Of a DNA stretch of 40,965 bases, positions 6,667 through 14,271 are shown in pieces. Origin of the DNA: Patescibacteria group bacterium (GTDB taxonomy: Bacteria; Patescibacteriota; Minisyncoccia; UBA6257; GWB1-50-10). Made by a program: the position numbers and the translations under genes. The notes under the pieces were generated by a model. The model did not search any database. It was not told where the DNA came from and saw nothing but the letters and a program-made list of their open reading frames with translations. The first letter of the stretch is position 1. Each line of letters begins with the position of its first letter. The DNA lies in assembly GCA_030017555.1 (NCBI GenBank), contig JASEIC010000005.1, forward strand, positions 1 through 40,965. The letters are read 5' to 3'.

Positions 6667-8700
6667 TCATTCAATCATAAACCGCGCGTCAACAATATGC
6701 GCATTTTTTTCATTTGCGATAACCGGATTTAAATCAATTTCTTTTATTTCAGAGCGGGTAAGCGCTAATTTGGATAATTTAATAATAATATCCGCGATTT
6801 TATTCAAGTTAACGGATTTTTCGTTACGCAAACCTTTCAAAATATTAAAACCTTTAATTTCTTGAATCATTTTTATGGCTTCTTTTTGATTAACTGGTGT
6901 GATTCTTATTGAGACGTCTTTTAATGCTTCTACAAATATGCCGCCCAGGCCGAATACAATGACCGGACCGAAAACAGAATCGCGTTTCATGCCAATAATT
7001 ACTTCTTTACCTTTTATCATCGGTTGAATTAACATGCCTTCGATTTTAGCCCTTAAATTATTTTTCTTAATTGATTTAAGTATTGAGTCCCAAGATTTTT
7101 CAGCTTCTTCCAGATTTTTTATATTTAATTTTATGCCGTGAACATCGGTTTTATGAATTATATTTTGGGAAATGATTTTCATTGCCAATAACTGCTCTTT
7201 TTTTGTTCTGAATAATTTGTTCAAATCCTTTTTCTTTTGGATTAACTGGCCTTCAAGGTTAAGACCAAAGCCATTTAGAATTTTTATTGTTTTGGTTAGT
7301 TTTATCATTTTCAACTTAGTTTCATCCGATTTTGTGGCGATAGGTTTCTTTGTTTTTAAAGATTCAATTCCGCCAAGCGCATCCAGCGATTCAATGGCAT
7401 CTTTAGGAAAGTCAAAATTAATTAAATTGTTTTCTTCAAAGACTTTTTGAGCTTCTTCCAGAGATTTACCGCCAATAAATACGGGAATAATTGGTTTTTG
7501 TTTGGCATAAGAAATAAGCATTTTTGCCGTTGTTTCGGCTTCAGTCATAAATTGAGGGGTAAGTATCACAATAATCCCATCAATATTTTTTTCTTTAACA
7601 AGTATTTTTAAGGCTTCTTCATAACGATTAACTAAAGCGTCGCCTAAAATATCTATTGGATTGTTAATTGCTGCGGCCGGCGGCAATATTTTTTTGAGTT
7701 TTTGCCGAGCTCTATTTGATATTTCAGAAAGTTCAAGTGATTTTGAAAGATCGATTAGGTCGGTTGCTACAACCGAAGGACCGCCGCCATTTGTTAAAAT
7801 CACTAACCGGCGCAATGGTTTTAATATGCCAATATGAAAAAGTTTTGCGAGATTAAAAAATGATCTTAACGAATCAACGGTTATTACTTTACTTTCTTTG
7901 CATACCGCTTCAAAAATAGAATCTTGAGGCGCGAGTGAGCCGGTATGCGACATTACTGCTTTTAGGCCTTTAGCGCTTCGACCGGCTTTTAATATAACAA
8001 TTGGTTTTTTTGCGGTTATTTTCTTTAAGTTTTTTATAAACTTTTCGCCATTGGTTATTTTTTCAAGATAAAGGAAAATTGCTTTTGTGCGAGGATCATT
8101 ACCTAAAAATTCAAGAAAATCCAATTCGGAAAGCATTGCTTCATTGCCTAAACTTATGAATTTTGAAAAACCAATTCCTTTATTATTAGCCCAATCAAGC
8201 GTCGCGCTGCCTAAAGCGCCCGATTGAGATAAAAATCCAATATGGCCCGAAAGCGGTTTACTTACGGCAAACGAGGCATTTAGATCGGACGAGGAATCAA
8301 TAATGCCCAAACAATTCGGGCCCAAAAGCGAAATTTTGTACTTTTTACAAATCTGTTTTAATTTTTCCTCAAGTTTTTTTCCATCTTCACCCGATTCCTT
8401 AAAACCGGAAGATATAACAATGGCATTAGATATTTTCTTTTTACCGCATTCTATAAGCGCCGACGGTACAAATTCTGCCCTTACAATAATAATCGCTAAA
8501 TCAATTTGGTCTTTTATATCCAAAACAGAATGATAACAATTTAAACCCAAAATTTCTTCGCGAGTAGGGTTTACCGGATAAATTTTACGGTTTTTCCCCC
8601 GAAGTAAATTAAAAAGAACAGCGTACCCGACTTTATTTTTTTCCGGTGTTGCGCCAATTATCGCAATTGATTCTGGATCAAAGAATTTATTTAGATTCAT
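6667..8700 (-). CDS. acd: ADP-forming acetyl/acyl-CoA synthetase, fused alpha-beta subunits
   Basis: Converts acyl-CoA, ADP and phosphate to a free acid, ATP and CoA, the energy-conserving last step of acid fermentation in archaea and some bacteria. Of 677 residues, 1-130 are the CoA-binding Rossmann domain (IAIIGATPEKNKVG). Residues 150-450 are the ligase domains, with the transient phospho-His at His252 in SHTGSLA. Residues about 465-677 are the ATP-grasp beta part, with HKTDVHGIKL (516-525) and a glycine-rich FGLGGIFVE. The length matches single-chain family members. It lies 119 bp downstream of korB on the same strand, so acyl-CoA from KorAB is the probable substrate. No pyruvate formate-lyase or Pta/Ack genes are in the window. 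Confidence 0.93.
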   Translation of the reverse strand: MNLNKFFDPESIAIIGATPEKNKVGYAVLFNLLRGKNRKIYPVNPTREEILGLNCYHSVLDIKDQIDLAIIIVRAEFVPSALIECGKKKISNAIVISSGFKESGEDGKKLEEKLKQICKKYKISLLGPNCLGIIDSSSDLNASFAVSKPLSGHIGFLSQSGALGSATLDWANNKGIGFSKFISLGNEAMLSELDFLEFLGNDPRTKAIFLYLEKITNGEKFIKNLKKITAKKPIVILKAGRSAKGLKAVMSHTGSLAPQDSIFEAVCKESKVITVDSLRSFFNLAKLFHIGILKPLRRLVILTNGGGPSVVATDLIDLSKSLELSEISNRARQKLKKILPPAAAINNPIDILGDALVNRYEEALKILVKEKNIDGIIVILTPQFMTEAETTAKMLISYAKQKPIIPVFIGGKSLEEAQKVFEENNLINFDFPKDAIESLDALGGIESLKTKKPIATKSDETKLKMIKLTKTIKILNGFGLNLEGQLIQKKKDLNKLFRTKKEQLLAMKIISQNIIHKTDVHGIKLNIKNLEEAEKSWDSILKSIKKNNLRAKIEGMLIQPMIKGKEVIIGMKRDSVFGPVIVFGLGGIFVEALKDVSIRITPVNQKEAIKMIQEIKGFNILKGLRNEKSVNLNKIADIIIKLSKLALTRSEIKEIDLNPVIANEKNAHIVDARFMIE

Positions 8701-8730
8701 AAATAATATTCTTTATAGAGTTGTTCTTTA

Positions 8731-8830
8731 CCCAGCAGTAGAAACTTGATATATTTTTGTTTTCGACTTATTTTTTTAATTATCATAGATAAAGCATATT
8801 CGTGGAACCAATTGAGTTTTCACTGCTGGG
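8731..8830. repeat. Imperfect inverted repeat around the korB-acd spacer
   Basis: CCCAGCAGT at 8731-8739 recurs as its reverse complement at 8822-8830, inside the last codons of korB. With mismatches the match extends to about 15 of 19 positions. It spans the 119-bp korB-acd spacer and could form an mRNA structure that sets the relative expression of the two genes, or it could be chance. Confidence 0.35.
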
Positions 8831-9596
8831 CTTCGAAAGTCGGTTTGGAAATTTCATAAAAAATACCGCAGGGAATCTTGTTTTGATTATTTTTTATTTT
8901 TTGCATTGCAATTTCAGGATCGTTTGCGGGCGAATCATCAATCCAAAAAATTCTTTCTTTAAAATATTCACGGGTATCAAAGAATGTGATGCATGGTTGG
9001 ATAATATCAACAAATGCAAATCCTTTATGTTCTGTGGCTCGTTTCATTATTTCTTTTGTTTTTGGAATATCCAAAGCAAATGTTCTTGCGATAAATGATG
9101 CGTTTAAACTAAGCATCAAGAGAATTGGATCAAACGGTTCGTCAATACTGCCAAATGGCGTTGATTTACCTTTAAAACCCTTAGGACTTGTCGGCGTTGC
9201 TTGGCCGGTAGTTAGGGCGAAAACCTGATTATTATGAACGAATAATTTAATATCAGAATTCCGACGCGCCGCATGAATTAAATGCTCCATACCTTCAGCG
9301 TAAGCATCGCCATCACCGGAAAAACCGATTACTGTTAAATTGGGGTTTGCGGTTTTTATGCCCGTCATCGTCGGGATTGATCGACCATGAAGGGAAGTAA
9401 AAGTATTCATATTTAGATATTCTACGATTTTCCCATGGCAGCCAATACCGGCTGTCGCAACAATATTTTCTATTTTTATTTTATTTTGAGATGTAAGTTC
9501 AGTAATTGCTTCTCTAAAAGCAACCAGTATTTGGAAGTTTGGACAGCCCGGACACCAAGTTATTTTTGCTTTTGTGTTTAAATCCTGATTTATCAT
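8820..9596 (-). CDS. korB: 2-oxoacid:ferredoxin oxidoreductase, beta (TPP-binding) subunit
   Basis: Catalytic subunit of the enzyme that decarboxylates a 2-oxoacid with CoA and reduces ferredoxin. The 258-aa protein has the TPP/Mg motif GDGD (95-98), followed by NN at 122-123 and LTTGQ (128-132). The four 4Fe-4S ligands are Cys15 and Cys18 (CPGCPN), Cys53 (GIGCHG) and Cys202 (QPCITF). The length fits KorB/OforB of the two-subunit type. Its ATG overlaps the korA stop by 4 bp (ATGA), so translation is coupled. Whether the substrate is 2-oxoglutarate, pyruvate or another 2-oxoacid cannot be settled from sequence; the fused gamma-alpha partner leans to KorA-type. Confidence 0.93.
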   Translation of the reverse strand: MINQDLNTKAKITWCPGCPNFQILVAFREAITELTSQNKIKIENIVATAGIGCHGKIVEYLNMNTFTSLHGRSIPTMTGIKTANPNLTVIGFSGDGDAYAEGMEHLIHAARRNSDIKLFVHNNQVFALTTGQATPTSPKGFKGKSTPFGSIDEPFDPILLMLSLNASFIARTFALDIPKTKEIMKRATEHKGFAFVDIIQPCITFFDTREYFKERIFWIDDSPANDPEIAMQKIKNNQNKIPCGIFYEISKPTFEAQQ

Positions 9597-11308
9597 TTTA
9601 AAAGCTTGTTTAATTCTTCGGCTAATTCTATTGGTTCAAACGGTCGAGAATCATATGCGAGAATTTTCTCATTGGCTTCAATGCCCGTTTTTTCCCGAAG
9701 AAGTCCGGTAAATTGTGCATTATGATTACTTTCAATTGAAATTATATTTTTTACTCCATTAAACGCCGCCGAAATTCTTTTAACATCGAAAGGTTCCATC
9801 CATAAAACCTGAATTAATTTAGCTTTTTTATTCAGATATTTATTTGCTTCCAAAACAACGGTTTTCGTTGAGCCCCAAAAAATAATTGCGTTTTTGCTTT
9901 TTTGATCGCCATAAACTTTAACTGTTTCGTATTTCTCGATTTCTTTTAAAATAGATTCTCCTTTTTTAAATCTTTTATTCTGCATTTTTTTAATAATATC
10001 TAAATCTTCCGTAGCAATGCCGTCTTCATCATGTTCGTAACTATTTGACTTAACTGAAGCATTGGGCGTTCCGGGAAAAACAATAGGGGAGACTCCACCT
10101 TCCGTAAATAAATAACGACTATAATGATTATCAATTTTCTCTAAGGGCTTGCCTCTCTCAATTTTTATGGAATCGGCATTAAGAATACCGGTGGTTAAAT
10201 TTTCCGACACGTGTTTATCTAAAAGTACAACAACCGGCAGTTGATATTGCCACGCAAGATTCAAGGCATAAGCTCCACATTGAAAGGCTTCTTCCGGATC
10301 TCCCGGCGCCATTACGATTCTTGGAAATTCACCGTGACCGGCGTGAAGCACAAATCTTAAATCAGTCTGACTTGAATGAGTGGGCACCCCAGTTGCCGGC
10401 CCTTGTCGTTGTGACACGGCAATAACAATCGGTATTTCAGAAATTCCGGCCAAACTAAATGCTTCTTGCATTAATGCAAAACCGCCGGTTGCGGTTCCTA
10501 TAGCGACGCGTTCGCCGGTATAAGCTATGCCTAAAGCCATATTAATAACCGCGATTTCGTTTTCGGGTTGAATAACTTTAATATTAAAATCTTTTTGCTT
10601 TTTTGCTAAAAAATGGAGAATAGAAGTAGATGGCGTCATTGGGTAAGCAATATAAAATTTGAGTCCCGCCGCGATAAGTCCTCGCGCTAATGCCGTATTG
10701 CCGTCTACAAGCTCCTTTGTATTAATTTTATCTCTTTTAATTTCTTTCCAGTGCCTGAAATTTATTTTCTCTAAATGTTCGTATCCTAATTTTGCAAGCG
10801 TAATATTCGATTCCAATGATTTTTCTTGAAATACTTTATGTAGAATATTTAACATTTCGTTTAAAGGTAAATCAAGAAGATAGCACATAGCGCCGAGGGC
10901 GGCTGATGAACGAGCAATGACGGGCGCTTTGGTATTTTTTATAAAATCAGAAAAAGGCAAATTTACCAAAGTGACATTTTGGCGTTCTATTTTTTCTTTT
11001 TCATAATTTTCCGTAAAAATAACCGCGTTTTTGCTTAATTTCGGTAAATGGCGCAAAACAGTTTCATCGGTTAAAGCAATTAATGCGTCAATGTGGGAAT
11101 TATCATAAAAAACTTTTTCATTGGAAAAACTTATCCGCGCATAATTATGGCCGCCGCGAATAAGCGACGGATATTTAAAAGAAATAAAAACTTCATAACC
11201 GATTTTAGCCAGGATTTGGCCAAGATTATTGCCGGCTTCGCGGATACCATCGCCAGCCGCGCCGCCAATAACTATAGTAAAAATACTGTTATGATTATGT
11301 TCGATCAT
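9593..11308 (-). CDS. korA: 2-oxoacid:ferredoxin oxidoreductase, fused gamma-alpha subunit
   Basis: A 571-aa partner of KorB. Residues 10-180 are the gamma (CoA-accessory) domain, with GGAAGDGIREAGNNLG and the SLIRGGHNYARI motif. Residues about 200-570 are the alpha pyrimidine-binding domain, with YPMTPST (222-228), the conserved Glu in QPENE (247-251) and a GTATGG loop. This gamma-alpha fusion order is that of KorA-type enzymes. Product electrons go to ferredoxin; candidates are the ferredoxin at 3481-3741 and the hydrogenase encoded divergently at 11395. The gene is first in the korA-korB-acd transcript. An extended -10 on the minus strand (11325-11333) predicts a leader of only about 10 nt. 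Confidence 0.93.
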   Translation of the reverse strand: MIEHNHNSIFTIVIGGAAGDGIREAGNNLGQILAKIGYEVFISFKYPSLIRGGHNYARISFSNEKVFYDNSHIDALIALTDETVLRHLPKLSKNAVIFTENYEKEKIERQNVTLVNLPFSDFIKNTKAPVIARSSAALGAMCYLLDLPLNEMLNILHKVFQEKSLESNITLAKLGYEHLEKINFRHWKEIKRDKINTKELVDGNTALARGLIAAGLKFYIAYPMTPSTSILHFLAKKQKDFNIKVIQPENEIAVINMALGIAYTGERVAIGTATGGFALMQEAFSLAGISEIPIVIAVSQRQGPATGVPTHSSQTDLRFVLHAGHGEFPRIVMAPGDPEEAFQCGAYALNLAWQYQLPVVVLLDKHVSENLTTGILNADSIKIERGKPLEKIDNHYSRYLFTEGGVSPIVFPGTPNASVKSNSYEHDEDGIATEDLDIIKKMQNKRFKKGESILKEIEKYETVKVYGDQKSKNAIIFWGSTKTVVLEANKYLNKKAKLIQVLWMEPFDVKRISAAFNGVKNIISIESNHNAQFTGLLREKTGIEANEKILAYDSRPFEPIELAEELNKLLK

Positions 11309-11324
11309 AAATTCAATTCTTCTA

Positions 11325-11333
11325 ATTATAACA
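11325..11333 (-). promoter_or_regulatory. Extended -10 promoter for korA-korB-acd
   Basis: The minus strand reads TGTTATAAT (complement of 11325-11333), a full consensus extended -10. The predicted start near 11318 is about 10 nt from the korA ATG (11308), leaving no room for a Shine-Dalgarno site. Confidence 0.65.
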
Positions 11334-11371
11334 TTTATTTTTAATAAGCACTCCCCGTATTTAAAAAGGTG

Positions 11372-11380
11372 TGTTATGAT
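11372..11380 (+). promoter_or_regulatory. Extended -10 promoter for the hydrogenase genes
   Basis: TGTTATGAT at 11372-11380. The predicted start near 11387 leaves about 8 nt before the ATG at 11395. It lies about 40 bp from the divergent korA promoter, so the two operons could share control. Confidence 0.6.
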
Positions 11381-11394
11381 ATATAAAAGTATTT

Positions 11395-11880
11395 ATGGCT
11401 GAAGATAAAAAAATAAAAATTGGATGGTTTTCTTTTTCGTGTTGCGAGGATAATACGATTGTGATGACCGAAGTAATGAACGATCACTGGCAGGAGTGGA
11501 AAAAAATCTTTGACTTCCGGCATATGCGCGTTTTAAAATCAAAAAATGTTCTGGATGAACTGGATATCGCTTTTATTGAAGGGGCGATTGCTTCGCCGGA
11601 ACATGAAGAAACTGTAAAAGATATTCGCGCGCGTTCCAAAAAACTTGTGGCAGTCGGTTCTTGCGCGGTAATTGGCTTGCCAGCCGGTCAGCGAAACACT
11701 TTTACTGAAGATCAGAAAAAAAGCATTGAATTTTTAATTACCCGTTTTGGCGCTCTGCCTAAAGTTTTAAAAGTCGTTGACGTAGTAAAAGTTGACGCTG
11801 AAATTCCGGGGTGCCCGATGAATCCGAATAATTTCTTAAAAGTTGTAGACGATTTAGTTCGGGAATTTCAACAAAAATAA
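11395..11880 (+). CDS. NiFe hydrogenase small (electron-transfer) subunit, minimal form
   Basis: A 161-aa NADH-dehydrogenase-20-kDa-fold protein resembling the delta subunit of group 3 (sulfhydrogenase/Mvh-like) NiFe hydrogenases. It is reduced to the N-terminal domain that holds the proximal 4Fe-4S cluster; the C-terminal part with further clusters in the roughly 290-aa group 3 subunits is absent. Cluster ligands visible are Cys17, Cys90 (VGSCAVIG) and Cys140 (EIPGCPMNP). The usual CxxC is altered: the first Cys position is Phe14, and an extra Cys16 sits beside Cys17 (FSCCED). The large-subunit gene starts 2 bp after the stop. It has a near-leaderless promoter. The family is firm; subgroup and electron partner are inferred. 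Confidence 0.87.
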   Translation: MAEDKKIKIGWFSFSCCEDNTIVMTEVMNDHWQEWKKIFDFRHMRVLKSKNVLDELDIAFIEGAIASPEHEETVKDIRARSKKLVAVGSCAVIGLPAGQRNTFTEDQKKSIEFLITRFGALPKVLKVVDVVKVDAEIPGCPMNPNNFLKVVDDLVREFQQK

Positions 11881-11881
11881 A

Positions 11882-13177
11882 ATGCATACATTTGATTTAT
11901 CGCTTGAACATATAACAAAAATAGAAGGCAATGCCTCGCTTAACGTAAGTGTAAAAGACGATAAGGTAACAAACGTTAAATTTAAAACTGTTGAATACAA
12001 ACGTTTTTTTACTGAAGCAATGAAAGGCAAACCAATTGGCGCCATGCCCGCGCACCTAGCGCGCATTTGCGGCACTTGTTCTAATGCTCACATAATGTGC
12101 AGTATTGAAGCGTGTGAAAACGCGTTAGACATCGAACCGTCAGAACAAACAAAAATTTTAAGAACACTCACCATGCATGGACTTATAATCCGCGATCACG
12201 CGCTTCATTTATATTTATTCTCCTTACCTGATATTTATAACAAAGATTCATTTCTTGATTTAGATGAGAATAATAAAGAAGAGCACGATTTGTTGCATGA
12301 TGGTTTTGATATAAAAGCCGCTGGTAATTTTTTAGCGACTTTAATTGCCAGTCGAAGCGTTCATGCTACATATCCCACTATTGGCGGGTTTTTGCATTTT
12401 CCTGATAAAACAGGCATTGAAGAAGCAATTAAAAAGTTAAAGAATGTCAGAGAAGGAGTATTAAAACTGATTAAAATATTTTACGGGGCGCCATTTCATT
12501 TTGATCGAGAAACCAATTTTATGGCGCTTGTGCCGGAAAAAAGCTTTGGTTACATCAATGGTCAAATTTTGACAAGTAAAGGCGAAAAATATGGCGAGGA
12601 TAAATTCCGAGAACATTTAGAACAAGTAGTTTTGCCGTATTCGCAAGCATCGGCTTATCAATATAAAGGCGAAAGTTATATGGTTGGAGCATTGGCGCGG
12701 ATAAATCTCGCTAAAAATTTACTCCATTTAAAAACGAAAGAATCAATCGCGGAAATTCTTAAAGTTTTTCCTTCAACTGATATTTTCCATAATAATTTAG
12801 CTCAAGCAATTGAAATTCTCCATTCTATCGATGAATCAATAGAACTCCTCAAAAACAATGCGTTTGTGCCGGAACCGGTTATTAAAAAGCCGTTTCGCGA
12901 AGCAACCGGTATCGGCGTAATTGAAGCGCCGCGCGGCACTCTTTATCATAAATTGACAATTGATGAAAAAGGCATCGTAAAAGAAGGCGAAGTGATAGTA
13001 CCAACGGGTCAGAATCAAATAAATATTGAACAGGACATTGGCCGATTAGTTCAAAATCTCTTACCCGATACGTCAAAAGATAAAATTGTTTTTGAGATCG
13101 AGAAATTGATAAGAGCGTACGATCCTTGCATGAGTTGCGCCGCTCATTTCCTTAAAGTTTATTGGAACGAAGGATAA
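11882..13177 (+). CDS. NiFe hydrogenase large (catalytic) subunit
   Basis: A 431-aa catalytic subunit that makes or oxidises H2 at the NiFe site. Both metal-binding motifs are complete: L1 is RICGTCSNAH (Cys63, Cys66) and L2 is DPCMSCAAH near the end (Cys416, Cys419, His422). Nine residues follow His422 (FLKVYWNEG), a short tail of the kind removed by a maturation peptidase, and a peptidase gene is encoded antisense just beyond. The motifs resemble group 3 cytoplasmic hydrogenases. No diaphorase or membrane subunits follow in this window, so electrons may come directly from ferredoxin. The 3-prime end overlaps the convergent peptidase gene by 26 bp. Confidence 0.93.
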   Translation: MHTFDLSLEHITKIEGNASLNVSVKDDKVTNVKFKTVEYKRFFTEAMKGKPIGAMPAHLARICGTCSNAHIMCSIEACENALDIEPSEQTKILRTLTMHGLIIRDHALHLYLFSLPDIYNKDSFLDLDENNKEEHDLLHDGFDIKAAGNFLATLIASRSVHATYPTIGGFLHFPDKTGIEEAIKKLKNVREGVLKLIKIFYGAPFHFDRETNFMALVPEKSFGYINGQILTSKGEKYGEDKFREHLEQVVLPYSQASAYQYKGESYMVGALARINLAKNLLHLKTKESIAEILKVFPSTDIFHNNLAQAIEILHSIDESIELLKNNAFVPEPVIKKPFREATGIGVIEAPRGTLYHKLTIDEKGIVKEGEVIVPTGQNQINIEQDIGRLVQNLLPDTSKDKIVFEIEKLIRAYDPCMSCAAHFLKVYWNEG

Positions 13178-13529
13178 TAGAGATTTCTTCAATGGCTTTT
13201 TTTTGAGAAATTATTGGCGGCACACAGATGATTTTTATTTTTTCAAGCCTACCCAACTTATTAAGAATTCGAAGTTCTGTTAAAGCGTCAAAATCATGAA
13301 GCGATACGCGCGGCGTTTTCGCAAAGTCATCTAAGGTGTTAAAAATTTTAACTTCGTTTATGCCCGTTGCCGTATCAATTACTGTTAATTCTTTCGGTAC
13401 GTTCCATTCTTCATTCGGGTCTTTTATCTCAAATTTAATATTTGGGAATAATTTTTTTAAATCCGGCAGGATTTTTATAGGCATTGAATCTTCTTTTATA
13501 TCGGGGTTGCCGAAAACAAATATCGTCAT
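13152..13529 (-). CDS. Hydrogenase maturation peptidase (HybD/HycI/FrcD-like)
   Basis: A 125-aa member of the peptidase family that clips the C-terminal tail of NiFe hydrogenase large subunits after nickel insertion. The N-terminus has the beta strand and loop FVFGNPDIKEDSMP, corresponding to the family GNxLxxDDG region, with Glu13/Asp14 as the first nickel-sensing acid. Asp52 in VIDTATG and His78 in LHDFD supply the other two metal ligands known from HybD. The gene runs against the hydrogenase and overlaps its 3-prime end by 26 bp. It starts 1 bp after the stop of the HypC-like gene on the same strand. The sequence is divergent and short, so motifs plus context carry the call. Confidence 0.82.
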   Translation of the reverse strand: MTIFVFGNPDIKEDSMPIKILPDLKKLFPNIKFEIKDPNEEWNVPKELTVIDTATGINEVKIFNTLDDFAKTPRVSLHDFDALTELRILNKLGRLEKIKIICVPPIISQKKAIEEISIILRSNKL

Positions 13530-13530
13530 A

Positions 13531-14262
13531 TTAAATAGTTTTATTTGCGAGATTTAAACTTTGAAGCGTATATTTTTTTAATGTTTCGGCTTGGGGCAAT
13601 GAAATTATTTCACAAGGCACGTTCCAATGAATTGAAATAATATCGCCGGGTTTTATTTGTTCAATATCATATTCTGATTCCAATCGGCGCGTAAGTTTCT
13701 TTTTAATGGGTAATCCAAAGCATAATTTTCCGTTCGCGTAAATTATTGGTTCTGTTTCAACTGTAATTATAGGTCCATTTACTTCCAGTACTTTGCCGGA
13801 ACTAACAGAACATTCACTAAGGCTTTCTAAATCGTGCTCTAAATCGACATTACCGGTTCTGCGCCAAATATTTAAAACATGAAATGAATGGTGGGGAACC
13901 GCGCCTTGTTCCAATTTTTTTTCCATATATTTAAAATCTTTACTTCTTGTTTTCTTTTTTATTTGTTGACCGTAAATAAGGTGGCGATGGAAATGGCGTT
14001 TTTCAATATTTTGAAGCAAATCATTGCCTAACCAATATGCTTCAACAACTCGGCTATTAAAAGGATCCTGAATTTTATTTACCCGGGCAATAAATTCAAG
14101 GTACGGATACATTGTTTTAAATTGCGCAAGCAGCTGTTCTAAACCGACGTCAGTTACGCCTTCATCAATATAAGCTTTCACTTCGCGGTTAGCATCCGGT
14201 CCGCAATAATGAAGGCGGTTGGGTCCAAAAGCATATCGAGTACAACGTAAAACGCCGTCCAT
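13531..14262 (-). CDS. Hydrogenase-associated protein with a HypC-like C-terminal domain
   Basis: A 243-aa protein. Residues 1-145 are of a family I cannot name with certainty (possibly DUF6390): His/Trp/Tyr-rich, with CTRYAFGPN at the start and VPHHSFHVLNIW near 122-133. Residues about 150-235 look like HypC/HupF, the chaperone carrying the Fe(CN)2CO intermediate to the large subunit. Visible features are Cys151 at the position of the essential N-terminal Cys of HypC, SSGKVLEVNG, the late KPGDIISIHWN barrel strand, and a final helix with QAETLKKYT. Normal HypC is a free protein of about 75-90 aa with Cys2 at the N-terminus; here the domain is internal. It lies 1 bp before the peptidase gene. 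Confidence 0.75.
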   Translation of the reverse strand: MDGVLRCTRYAFGPNRLHYCGPDANREVKAYIDEGVTDVGLEQLLAQFKTMYPYLEFIARVNKIQDPFNSRVVEAYWLGNDLLQNIEKRHFHRHLIYGQQIKKKTRSKDFKYMEKKLEQGAVPHHSFHVLNIWRRTGNVDLEHDLESLSECSVSSGKVLEVNGPIITVETEPIIYANGKLCFGLPIKKKLTRRLESEYDIEQIKPGDIISIHWNVPCEIISLPQAETLKKYTLQSLNLANKTI

Positions 14263-14271
14263 AGATTAAAT

